From Sphingobacterium prati (lineage in GTDB: Bacteria; Bacteroidota; Bacteroidia; Sphingobacteriales; Sphingobacteriaceae), in NCBI RefSeq assembly GCF_013167215.1, contig NZ_JABJWY010000034.1, positions 744,001-808,000 on the forward strand: DNA of 64,000 bases, in the 5' to 3' direction. Shown one piece after another: positions 45,486 to 53,842 of this stretch (positions within the stretch are counted from its first letter, which is position 1; each line of letters starts with the position of its first letter). The notes beneath the pieces were generated by a model. It saw only the letters and a program-made list of their open reading frames with translations, made no database searches and was not told the DNA's origin. The position numbers and the translations under genes were made by a program.

Positions 45486-47267
45486 ATGAAGGATCTCGCC
45501 TACTTAAATAAGTACTTTTATAAATACCGTTGGAAACTCGTTCCAGGGGTTATTTTTGTTATCGTTTCCAATTACTTTGGGGTACTCCCAGCTAAAGTCA
45601 TTCGCGAAGCCTTTGACCTTGTACAGGAAAACATTTATCTCTACCGTCTTTTCGACGGCTTTGACAGACAAGAGCTGATTTACAAGGTATTTGGCACGAG
45701 CTTATTGTTCTTCGGGTTTGTCGTATTACTGCTTTCACTGTTGCGCGGAATTTTCCTATTCTTTATGCGCCAGACAATTATTCTGACTTCCCGCTATATC
45801 GAGTATGACCTTAAAAATGAAATTTACAATCATTATCAGGAATTGAATTTCGGTTTTTTTCGGAAAAACAATACGGGCGACCTAATGAGCCGTGCAACGG
45901 AGGATGTCAACCAGGTGCGAAATTATCTTGGACCTGCGATTATGTATGCCATTAATACGATAGTCCTGTCCATTATGGTTATCTATGCCATGTATAGTGT
46001 CAATGGAAGACTAGCGACCTACGCATTGGCTCCTATCCCAGTCTTATCAATTATCATCCTTTTTGTCAATAAAATTATCAATAAACGCAGCTTAAAAATA
46101 CAAAAGCAGCTTGCAAACCTCTCTTCCTTTGTCCAGGAAACCTTTGCTGGCATCCGTGTAATCAAGACATATACCCGGGAGCAGAACAAAATGGAAGCAT
46201 TTGAAAAGGAAAGTACCATTTACCGCAACACCGCATTGGATCTGGTGAAGGTACAAGCCGTCTTCTTTCCGCTTATTTTGTTGCTGATTGGTCTGAGTAC
46301 TGTCATTACGATCTATATCGGTGGAATTGAAGTTGCCAAAGGAACAGTTACTGCCGGAAATATTGCCGAATTTATTATCTATGTCAATCAATTGACTTTT
46401 CCGGCCATGTCTTTAGCATGGGTGACTTCGCTGGTACAACGTGCAGCCGCATCACAAAAACGGATCAATGAGTTTTTAGAAACACAATCGCCGATCATCA
46501 ATGGTCAAATAGACAAAGAAATCGCCGGAGAGATCAAGGTGGAAAATATATCGTTCACTTACCCAGAAACAGGTATACAGGCCATTAAAAATATATCTTT
46601 CCAGGTGCCTATCGGCAAGACACTGGCGATTATTGGAAAAACTGGTTCGGGGAAATCTACCTTGGCCAATCTGCTGCTGCGCATGTATGATATCGACAGC
46701 GGTAATATCCAATACGATGGTGTTGCCTTAAAGGAGCTTAACTTCAAAAATCTTCGCCAACAAATTGGCTTCGTTCCACAGGATGTATTCTTATTTTCAG
46801 ATACGATTGCCAATAACATCGGTTTCGGACTGGATCGCTTCACGCAGCAGCAGATCGAGCAGGCCGCGAGAGACGCTGCTGTGTACGACAATATTATCGC
46901 TTTTAATGAAGGGTTTGAAACGGCTGTTGGCGAGCGTGGCATCACACTTTCGGGCGGTCAAAAACAACGTGTATCCATCGCCCGGGCATTAGTAAAAGAA
47001 CCAAACGTATTGATCTTTGATGACTGTCTATCAGCTGTAGATACCAAAACAGAAGAAACAATCTTACGCTCGTTGAGCCGTATCATGAAAGGCAAAACCT
47101 GTATCTTTATTGCCCATCGGATTTCGACCATAAAAAACGCGGACCACATCCTTGTTATGGATCAAGGTGAAATTGTCGAACAGGGTACACACCTTGAATT
47201 AATGGAGAAAAGAGGCGAATATTTTGAACTCCATGAAAAACAATTGCTGGAAAGCGTGGAAGGATGA
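45486..47267 (+). CDS. ABC exporter half-transporter, fused membrane and ATPase domains
   Basis: This 593-residue type IV ABC exporter has six membrane helices (residues about 15-310) followed by an ATPase. Walker A is IIGKTGSGKST, the Q-loop FVPQDVFLFSDT, the signature TLSGGQKQR and the H-loop IAHRIST. Walker B reads VLIFDDCLSAVD: the catalytic Glu after the first Asp is Asp513. This is typical of the degenerate half of heterodimeric exporters (MdlA/BmrC-like). No partner half-transporter is adjacent. It may pair with a product encoded elsewhere or work as a slow homodimer. Lipid or drug export is the likely role. Confidence 0.9.
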   Translation: MKDLAYLNKYFYKYRWKLVPGVIFVIVSNYFGVLPAKVIREAFDLVQENIYLYRLFDGFDRQELIYKVFGTSLLFFGFVVLLLSLLRGIFLFFMRQTIILTSRYIEYDLKNEIYNHYQELNFGFFRKNNTGDLMSRATEDVNQVRNYLGPAIMYAINTIVLSIMVIYAMYSVNGRLATYALAPIPVLSIIILFVNKIINKRSLKIQKQLANLSSFVQETFAGIRVIKTYTREQNKMEAFEKESTIYRNTALDLVKVQAVFFPLILLLIGLSTVITIYIGGIEVAKGTVTAGNIAEFIIYVNQLTFPAMSLAWVTSLVQRAAASQKRINEFLETQSPIINGQIDKEIAGEIKVENISFTYPETGIQAIKNISFQVPIGKTLAIIGKTGSGKSTLANLLLRMYDIDSGNIQYDGVALKELNFKNLRQQIGFVPQDVFLFSDTIANNIGFGLDRFTQQQIEQAARDAAVYDNIIAFNEGFETAVGERGITLSGGQKQRVSIARALVKEPNVLIFDDCLSAVDTKTEETILRSLSRIMKGKTCIFIAHRISTIKNADHILVMDQGEIVEQGTHLELMEKRGEYFELHEKQLLESVEG

Positions 47268-47385
47268 AATGACAATAAAAAGGGTATAAAATTAAATATC
47301 CCTGAATTCAGCTAAAGAAAACAGGGATTATCTCTTCTAAATTTGCCTTATACATTTATATCACACATTTTATCGTATAAGTATC

Positions 47386-47730
47386 ATGGAGAGAAACCAA
47401 GTGCAGGGCACATCATCAAACGACGGCAAGACCGTTGCTATCATTTCTTATTTAACATTAATTGGTCTAATTGCGGCCATCATCATGAACAATAAGGAAA
47501 AGACCGCGTTAGGTCAGTTCCACATCAGACAGAGTGTAGGTATTATGGTCACAGGATTGGCACTGGGCTTATTGCGCTTCATCCCCGGCATAGGTGGATT
47601 AATGATGAATATTGTTGGAATAATCTTGCTTATCGCTCTTATATTAGGTTTAATTGCGGCATTCTCGGGCGAAAAAAAAGCACTTCCTTTTATTGGTGAA
47701 AAATATCAGCAATGGTTTAATATGATTTAA
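47386..47730 (+). CDS. Small membrane protein, DUF4870-like
   Basis: The 114 residues begin with a short polar head (RNQVQGTSSNDGK). Three hydrophobic segments follow, with KTALGQFHIRQSVGIMVTGL between the first two and FIPGIGGLMMNIVGIILLIALILGL later. The FHxRQ element between helices and the GEKxPLPxIGEKYQ-like tail are features of the Tic20-like / DUF4870 group. Function is unknown. It lies 118 bp after the ABC exporter on the same strand and may be read from the same transcript; a terminator follows. Confidence 0.78.
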   Translation: MERNQVQGTSSNDGKTVAIISYLTLIGLIAAIIMNNKEKTALGQFHIRQSVGIMVTGLALGLLRFIPGIGGLMMNIVGIILLIALILGLIAAFSGEKKALPFIGEKYQQWFNMI

Positions 47731-47773
47731 TCCGTTACCTATAAAAAATAATGTTGCAAAAACTAAAGAGGAT

Positions 47774-47802
47774 GCTAAAAGTTAAAATTAAGAGCTTTTA
47801 GC
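47774..47802 (+). terminator. Probable terminator after the DUF4870-like gene
   Basis: Arms GCTAAAAG / CTTTTAGC with a 13-nt AT-rich loop can be lengthened by imperfect AGAG / TCTCT pairing. The T-rich tail is weak. Confidence 0.6.
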
Positions 47803-47936
47803 GTTCTCTTTCGTGTTTGGATGTACCCATTCTAATTATCTTCCTGGCAAGCACCTTAAGGCCGTATCCAAAAATAGGTTAAGCTAAGCAGATCCCCTCT
47901 ACTTTCCATAAAGCTTTTACTTTTGCTATCTCGGGA

Positions 47937-49172
47937 TTATACTGGCAGCTGTTCCGGCTTTTCCTCTTTGAAAAAAATAGCGAACAGGAGCAGACAGAAA
48001 AATGAAATCCCTGCCGGTATAAACCATAGGTACTCCCAAAATTGGTCCGCATAGCCTGCCTTGAGATAATCTGACACCGCGCCAGCCACCCAAAATCCAA
48101 TCAGCATTCCCACGCCATACATGGCAATCGTAATCAGGCCCTGGGCCGAGGCCTTATATTTTTCTCCTGCAATACGATCGGTATAAATCTGCCCGACGAC
48201 AAACATAAAATCATAGCAAATTCCGTGCAGGACAATACCTAAAATAAGCAGAAACGCTTTTTCCTGTCCATTTCCAAAAGCAAAGAACAGATACCGCAAT
48301 CCCCATGCGGCAATGCCCATTAAAATCATTTTCTTATAGCCTAAACGTCTAAAGAAAAATGGAATCAACAGCAAACAGATCGCTTCTGAAAACTGTCCCA
48401 ATGCCATTTTTGCGGTTGGATTTGCCATACCGACATTGACCAAAAAAGGGTTGGCATTTTGATAATAGAACGAAATGGGTATACAGATCACAATTGCGGT
48501 AACAAAAAATATGAGGAAACTCTTTTGTTTTAACAGCCCCAGGGCATCTAAGCCAATGGCTTTTCCAAAATCAAATTTTTCGCCTTTTACATGTATGTGT
48601 GGTGTAGTCTTTGGAAGAAACAAGCTAAACAACGCTAAAAAGACAGAACACACAGCGCCCATAATAAAGGTATTGTGCAAAGCGCCCTGAGTAATTGCTT
48701 CAGGACTATCCCAGCGGAATAAATAGCTGATCACGAGCCCCGAACAAATCCACCCGACCGTTCCCCAAACACGTATCCCGGGAAAATATCTTTTGGCGTC
48801 CCCTATATGCCGGAAAGCAATACCATTGGAAAGGGACAGCGACGACATATAAGCCATGAAGTAAATAAAAACATAGGGGTAAAAATGACCGGCATCAGGT
48901 GCTTGGGACATTCCATAAAGCAATGCAGCGCCTATGAGATGTAAAACCGAGAGTACCCGCTCTGCATTAAAATAGCGGTCTGCCACAAAACCAACAAAGA
49001 AAGGCGCGAAAACCGCACCTAGGGACTGGGTAGAAAATATATTGGCAACTTCCATTCCGGAGGCATTCAGGGATTTTATCAGGTAGGTACCCAGTGTAAC
49101 AAACCAAGCTCCTTTAATAAAATACTCCAAAAACATCATCAGGGACAATTGGAGTCGTAAAGTAAGTGTCAT
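47937..49172 (-). CDS. MFS transporter, nucleoside:H+ symporter-like (NupG-like)
   Basis: A 411-residue transporter with twelve hydrophobic segments. The start LRLQLSLMMFLEYFIKGAWFVTLGTYL is the hallmark of the nucleoside:H+ symporter family, followed by LGAVFAPFFVGFVADRYF and GIRVWGTVGWICSGL. Family members import nucleosides, but relatives in Bacteroidota stand beside diverse catabolic genes, so the substrate here is open. It lies 178 bp downstream of the M19 dipeptidase gene on the same strand, at the end of a likely D-amino-acid catabolic cluster, and could import a substrate of that pathway. Confidence 0.85.
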   Translation of the reverse strand: MTLTLRLQLSLMMFLEYFIKGAWFVTLGTYLIKSLNASGMEVANIFSTQSLGAVFAPFFVGFVADRYFNAERVLSVLHLIGAALLYGMSQAPDAGHFYPYVFIYFMAYMSSLSLSNGIAFRHIGDAKRYFPGIRVWGTVGWICSGLVISYLFRWDSPEAITQGALHNTFIMGAVCSVFLALFSLFLPKTTPHIHVKGEKFDFGKAIGLDALGLLKQKSFLIFFVTAIVICIPISFYYQNANPFLVNVGMANPTAKMALGQFSEAICLLLIPFFFRRLGYKKMILMGIAAWGLRYLFFAFGNGQEKAFLLILGIVLHGICYDFMFVVGQIYTDRIAGEKYKASAQGLITIAMYGVGMLIGFWVAGAVSDYLKAGYADQFWEYLWFIPAGISFFCLLLFAIFFKEEKPEQLPV

Positions 49173-49350
49173 AACGGTTTAGAATTGTTTCTGTTTACGA
49201 ATATATCATTTATTTAGCACACCTATCTATCAGGGAAGCATGCCTCCGTGTAACGATCTGCTTACCATATTCCATATGATCTGTACTCATGATGTCACCC
49301 TGAAGCTCTTGAGCGGAGGGCCACATGCATTCGAGGTAATCCTGTTGTCA

Positions 49351-50442
49351 TCACTCCGGCAAGGCATTCCGCATAAAATTCAACCAGTTCTGGCTGGCAA
49401 TTTTTGCAAGATCAGCATTGCTGTAGCCACGTTGCTTCAATAGTCCGAAAACCTTTTGGATATCAGCGATGGTCTCCAGGTCATAAGGACATTGTTCACG
49501 ACCAAAGGCGCCATCCAGATCACTCCCTACACCTACATGATTTACATTTCCCGCCAATTGACAGATATGGTCAATGTTATCGGCCATAATTTCCATAGAG
49601 CAATTGCTGGATCTGGGATCAGAAATACCCCGCACCCAGTTGGGCACCATCATCCAAGCATCCAGGGCAATGCCAATAACAGCCTCCTTCTGCACTAAGG
49701 CTTTGATCATCTCGTCGCTAAACTGCCGATTGTGATCAACAAATTTGCGGCAGTTGTTGTGACTGGCCCAGATTGGTCCATGATATCGCTCTATCACATC
49801 CCAAAACGCATCATCATTGAGGTGCGTAGCATCAAGGATCATACCCAACCGCTCCATTTCGTGCAGTAACTGGAGGCCATGCGCGTTAAGTCTGCCGGAA
49901 GAATCGGTCCCGTTAGCATATCTCCCCGGGCCGTAATGTGCCGGACCAATTGCACGCAAACCGTAATTATAAGCCTTTTCCACATAGCTAATATCCACCA
50001 AAGAATCAGCTCCTTCCAAACTCAGTAGATAACCAATCGGCTTAGGAGTCTGATCCGTTCCGTCAGACCACAACGCTATATGCTGATCCAAATCAGACTT
50101 TGTCTTGATCATTTTCAGGTGCCCATCTGCTTCCATGGCTTTATACCAAGCCAGTTGCCCTTGTGTTTGCGCCCAAGCCTGCTCTGCTGAGTACCAGCCC
50201 GGCAATGTGCTATCGGGGCGCACAAAACGTGCAATCTGTGTTGCGACGACTATACCGATGTTCCCTTTGCGTAGTTCTTCAAAAGTAACCGTAGCCTTTG
50301 CCCGGTCGGGTTTATCGTTCATCCCCTGCTCCCTCCGGTTTAATTCCTGAATGGGGAGCCGAAGATCGCGGTTCCATTCCATGGCGTTCATGCTCAGGTC
50401 TAAGTGTGCATCTACCACCAAGGGCATTTCAAATTCATACAT
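49351..50442 (-). CDS. Membrane dipeptidase-like M19 metallopeptidase
   Basis: This 363-residue enzyme belongs to the M19 family of zinc dipeptidases, which hydrolyse dipeptides, often with a D-residue at the C-terminal side. Metal ligands are visible in VVDAHLDLS (HxD), SLEGADSL (bridging Glu), IWASHNNCR and VGVGSDLDGAFG. There is no signal peptide, so it is cytoplasmic. The start lies 1 bp after the stop of the D-threonine-aldolase-like gene, so the two are co-translated. D-specificity fits the neighbours but is inference. Met6 (50427) is an alternative start. Confidence 0.88.
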   Translation of the reverse strand: MYEFEMPLVVDAHLDLSMNAMEWNRDLRLPIQELNRREQGMNDKPDRAKATVTFEELRKGNIGIVVATQIARFVRPDSTLPGWYSAEQAWAQTQGQLAWYKAMEADGHLKMIKTKSDLDQHIALWSDGTDQTPKPIGYLLSLEGADSLVDISYVEKAYNYGLRAIGPAHYGPGRYANGTDSSGRLNAHGLQLLHEMERLGMILDATHLNDDAFWDVIERYHGPIWASHNNCRKFVDHNRQFSDEMIKALVQKEAVIGIALDAWMMVPNWVRGISDPRSSNCSMEIMADNIDHICQLAGNVNHVGVGSDLDGAFGREQCPYDLETIADIQKVFGLLKQRGYSNADLAKIASQNWLNFMRNALPE

Positions 50443-50443
50443 A

Positions 50444-51550
50444 TCAATAATTTATCTTTTTACTTCGCGCAAATACCTTCCAAACCTGTTCAGCAGTGCC
50501 CTTCTCTACGACCTGTAACTCGTCGTAACAAGCGACTGTAGGACAGATGTGCCGTGGCACACAATATAGCTCATCGCCAATCTTAAAATCGGCACTATCG
50601 CGCACTTCCACGACTAGATGCTCCTCACTCTGCATTTTGATCTCTCCGATCCGCTGGTCAAAAAATCTGACTCGTGGCTGTAGTGACTCGCTTGCAACGG
50701 ATTTGTAGCCAAGATCTAAGCACAAATATCTGTGATTGACGATGGAAACAACACGTGTGAGCAATACAGCGGCTATTAGAAATTCCTGTTCGGCATAATT
50801 TTCGGCGTAACCAAAATCCCAAAACACAAAGGTGCCCGGGCTACATTCCACATCATGACGTCCTGCATGGAACGGAAAACTTGGCGATCCCCCGATCACT
50901 TTTGTTAAGGGCGTAGCAATAGAGCCTTGTGCCATCAGGTAAGCCATGTCGAGCACACTGTAAGCCTGCAGACTTTGTTGTTGGCGTATTGTGTAGTCTT
51001 TATCATGAATATGTCCATCATAGCCGTGCACACCCAGCAAATGAATACCATCCAACAACTGAATAGCTAACACAAGACGTTCCATTTGCGCAATAGAAGC
51101 CCCCGTACGCCCCATACCAATGTTTACATCAATATATATAGCGATAGGTTTGCCTCTTTCTAGCCCTCGTATTGACAGCTGATTTGCAGAATCAGCATTG
51201 TCTACCAGGCAGGCGTAGTGTGTATTGGGAAATGCATCGATCAAGCGCAACAAACGATCAATCTTTGGCCCCACCGGCTGATAGGCCAACAAAACATCCT
51301 TTGCTCCTACCGTACCAAGCAGTTCGGCCTCAGCAATGGTGGCACATTTGAATTTGTTAATCCCCTTTTCCAGCAACAGTTGGCAGACTTCTTTACATTT
51401 GTTAGTTTTGATATGGGGCCGTAAACGATTTACGTCCCCTTGCACAAACTTCAGTGCGCGATCAATATTCCGAACAATACGATCAGGATACACCAGCAGT
51501 GCCGGTGAATCTACCTGATCAACATTCTGTACCCGATACCAAGTTTCCAT
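50444..51550 (-). CDS. D-threonine aldolase / D-serine dehydratase-like PLP enzyme
   Basis: The 368-residue protein has an alanine-racemase-type N-terminal barrel (LRPHIKTNKCKEV with the PLP-binding Lys, IDVNIGMGRTG, GVHGYDGHIHD). Its C-terminal domain has the metal-site motif CVPRHICPTVACYD, whose His and Cys match the zinc ligands of D-serine dehydratase. Such enzymes cleave or dehydrate D-3-hydroxy-amino acids. ATG 51550 is chosen because the earlier in-frame ATG (51592) would overlap the RidA gene. The gene lies 10 bp after RidA, which removes the enamine/imine products of such PLP enzymes. Confidence 0.87.
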   Translation of the reverse strand: METWYRVQNVDQVDSPALLVYPDRIVRNIDRALKFVQGDVNRLRPHIKTNKCKEVCQLLLEKGINKFKCATIAEAELLGTVGAKDVLLAYQPVGPKIDRLLRLIDAFPNTHYACLVDNADSANQLSIRGLERGKPIAIYIDVNIGMGRTGASIAQMERLVLAIQLLDGIHLLGVHGYDGHIHDKDYTIRQQQSLQAYSVLDMAYLMAQGSIATPLTKVIGGSPSFPFHAGRHDVECSPGTFVFWDFGYAENYAEQEFLIAAVLLTRVVSIVNHRYLCLDLGYKSVASESLQPRVRFFDQRIGEIKMQSEEHLVVEVRDSADFKIGDELYCVPRHICPTVACYDELQVVEKGTAEQVWKVFARSKKINY

Positions 51551-51560
51551 GCTCCACTGG

Positions 51561-52031
51561 TTAATGCAATTCGAATAGTGCTTCGATCTCAACAGGAATA
51601 TTATCCGGTAAAGAGCCGAAACCTACAGCGCTACGTGTACCGATTCCGTTTTCCTCACCCCAGACCGCAGCAAACAACTCACTGCAACCATTGATCACGC
51701 CAGGATGATATAGAAAATCGGCTGTACAGTTGACCATACCCAATACCTTAATGACCCGCTTAATTTTATTTAATGAACCTAAATTAGTTTTAATCGTCGA
51801 TAGCATCGTCAAACCGACCTGTCTGGCCGCAAGTTTTCCATCCTCAGGGCTGATATCACTACCAATCCTTCCTATAATGAGTGAAGCATCATCCTGTACC
51901 GGTCCATGCCCAGAAAGATAAAGATACTTGCCATCAATCACATATGGTTTATATACACCTTTAGGTGCCGGCGCTGGCGGTAATGCCAAACCTAATTTTT
52001 CAAATTGTTCGTCTGCGTTGTACATCATCAA
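51561..52031 (-). CDS. RidA family enamine/imine deaminase
   Basis: A 156-residue member of the RidA (YjgF/YER057c/UK114) family. Visible are the start EKLGLALPPAPAPKGVYKPYVIDGKYLYLSGHGP and the later RVIKVLGMVNCTADF. RidA proteins hydrolyse reactive 2-aminoacrylate and related imines released by PLP-dependent dehydratases. The canonical Arg of the RidA subgroup, in a C-terminal VxAR motif, is not obvious; GIGTRSAVGFGSLP supplies the local Arg instead, so it may be another Rid subgroup. It sits between the GntP-type transporter and the PLP enzyme, a logical position for detoxifying the latter's product. Confidence 0.85.
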   Translation of the reverse strand: MMMYNADEQFEKLGLALPPAPAPKGVYKPYVIDGKYLYLSGHGPVQDDASLIIGRIGSDISPEDGKLAARQVGLTMLSTIKTNLGSLNKIKRVIKVLGMVNCTADFLYHPGVINGCSELFAAVWGEENGIGTRSAVGFGSLPDNIPVEIEALFELH

Positions 52032-52058
52032 TGATTTTAAAGTTTAAAAATATAAGAG

Positions 52059-53387
52059 CTAATATAAAATTATTTGCAATAGCAAAACAGCTACAAGCCC
52101 GACAATGGAAACGATCGCTTCCATGACCGACCAGGAAAATAACGTATTCTTAACACTCAAGCCAAAATATTCCTTGAATAGCCAAAAGCCAGCGTCGTTG
52201 ACGTGGGATAACATAAGACTTCCTGCCCCAATTGCCAGCACCATTAGATTGGGATCTACCTTACCTGCTGTTACGATAGGTAACAGAACACCTGCTGCCG
52301 TCAGCGCAGCAACTGTCGAGGACCCGACGCAGCCTCTAATGACCGCAGTAATTAACCAAGCTAACAATAAAGGCGAAATAGGAAGTTGCTGTAGGGTATT
52401 GGCAAGCAATAGGCTCACACCACTATCTTCCATTACTTGTTTGAACACACCTGATCCGGCAATAATCAGCAAGATCATCGCGATATCGCGGACTGCGGAT
52501 TCATAGATTGACATTACATGCACCATGGAACGACCAAGTCTCAATCCCAACAAATAGGTCGCCACAACAATAGCAATGGCCATCACAACTGTTGGGCTAC
52601 CTATAAATTTCAACCAACGTTGTACTGTCCCACCCTCTGTAGGGTATAGATAGGGTATGAGTGTAAATAAGATAATCAGCAGAACGGGAAGTAGTGCCAC
52701 CACCATACTTGTACCAACAGTAGGCCGTTTATAGTCCGGCTGCTCAGCAGTTTTCTCCAGCCGAAATATAGATTCCTGACTGGGGAGCATGTTTTTCAGC
52801 CGACGGCCAAAGATTGGTCCACCTAATACAATCGCTGGAATAGCAATCAAAAGACCATAAATCAGTGTCAGTCCCAGGTCTGCATGAAATAATGCCACTA
52901 GTGCAACAGGAGAAGGATGAGGCGGAATAAACCCGTGTGTTACCGACAATGCGGCCAACATGGGTAAACCGATATACACAGCAGGCAACTTATAACGATA
53001 GGAGATCGAAAAAATTAAGGGTACCAATAGGACAAAACCAATACCATAGAACAACGGAATCCCCACCACAAAACCTGTCAACATCAAGCCCCATTGCAAG
53101 TATTTCTCCCCCATTAGACGGACCATCTGTACAGCAATGATTTCCGCAGCGCCACTTTCAGCAACAATCTTCCCCAACATTGCGCCAAGCACAATAATCA
53201 GTGTCAGGCTGCCCATCACCCCCGCAATCCCTTTTTCAACAGTACCAACCAGTTGGTCGGGCGCAATCCCCAAACACAAACCGCTGAGAATAGAAACCAA
53301 TAAAAAGGAAAGAAACGCATTTATCTTAAAATAAGTAATGCATAGGATAAGCAAACAAATGCTGATTACAATGAGGATTATGGTCAT
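52059..53387 (-). CDS. GntP-family H+ symporter (gluconate / D-serine type)
   Basis: A 442-residue membrane protein with about twelve hydrophobic segments. Family signatures include VLGAMLGKIVAESGAAEII, HGFIPPHPSPVALVALF and IRGCVGSSTVAALTAAGVLLP. Members import gluconate, related hexonates or D-serine (DsdX). No gluconate kinase or dehydratase is present, while the next genes handle D-amino acids, so a D-serine- or D-hydroxy-amino-acid-type substrate is more likely than gluconate. It is the first gene of the leftward unit GntP-RidA-PLP enzyme-dipeptidase, with gaps of 27, 10 and 1 bp. Confidence 0.88.
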   Translation of the reverse strand: MTIILIVISICLLILCITYFKINAFLSFLLVSILSGLCLGIAPDQLVGTVEKGIAGVMGSLTLIIVLGAMLGKIVAESGAAEIIAVQMVRLMGEKYLQWGLMLTGFVVGIPLFYGIGFVLLVPLIFSISYRYKLPAVYIGLPMLAALSVTHGFIPPHPSPVALVALFHADLGLTLIYGLLIAIPAIVLGGPIFGRRLKNMLPSQESIFRLEKTAEQPDYKRPTVGTSMVVALLPVLLIILFTLIPYLYPTEGGTVQRWLKFIGSPTVVMAIAIVVATYLLGLRLGRSMVHVMSIYESAVRDIAMILLIIAGSGVFKQVMEDSGVSLLLANTLQQLPISPLLLAWLITAVIRGCVGSSTVAALTAAGVLLPIVTAGKVDPNLMVLAIGAGSLMLSHVNDAGFWLFKEYFGLSVKNTLFSWSVMEAIVSIVGLVAVLLLQIILY

Positions 53388-53842
53388 TATATCATTATTA
53401 GGTCCGAGCCATCAAAAGAGAGGCGTAATAAAATTTTGGTCTAGTAAATCATTTTTCATTCTGAAAGTACAATTATTTTCCAATTTATGCAAGTAAAATT
53501 GAAATATAATACGCATATCGCTGCTTGGTAAAGCAAAATTAGAGCAGCTATTGAACCTAACTTTAGCATCGAAGATTCAGCTCGTATGGAGTCACTCCGT
53601 TTAAAAAAGAGGTATCCAAAGATGATACTTGAAAACTAATTTGAGTACAAGAAGGTGCAGCCGTTTTAAAGGCTACAAGGATAAAGGACAACAAAGATTG
53701 GGCATATTTTAAGAATAGGGTTGTCTAAATATGAGCTGTCTCCCCATTTGGTCGAAGACCTGTGGAATTCACTTCATATTTTAGACAACCCTTCGTTTAT
53801 TATCCTGTGATTTAAGCTACTAAGCAGCAAGGGATAACAACC
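53388..53842. other. Intergenic region with a short coding-like remnant
   Basis: This 455-bp stretch lies between the GntP transporter gene and pepD. An open stretch from 53532 to the TAA at 53639 (35 codons, including NFSIEDSARMESLRL) looks protein-like but has no start near its beginning and no family I know. The rest holds a 76-bp inverted-repeat element. Probably a gene relic. Confidence 0.4.
53717..53792. repeat. 76-bp inverted-repeat element (MITE or IS-end relic)
   Basis: The ends AGGGTTGTCTAAATATGA (53717-) and TCATATTTTAGACAACCCT (to 53792) are inverted copies differing by one inserted base. A small inner hairpin GGTC-GAA-GACC lies between. Outward GGGTTGTCT ends recall insertion-sequence termini. 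No target duplication is evident, and the outer T runs are too weak for a standard terminator. Confidence 0.5.

Noticed and set aside
49210-49326. 38-codon leftward frame (MWPSAQELQ...) between the M19 dipeptidase and the MFS gene
   Set aside because: Continues the dipeptidase frame after two stop codons, has no recognisable family or promoter; may be chance.
52059-53387. Label of gluconate permease for the GntP-family protein
   Set aside because: No gluconate kinase or Entner-Doudoroff gene is near; the adjacent genes point to D-amino-acid metabolism.
53717-53792. The inverted repeat read as a rho-independent terminator of pepD
   Set aside because: The loop is long, the stem has an inserted base, and the leftward side is not followed by a T run; a mobile-element relic fits better.
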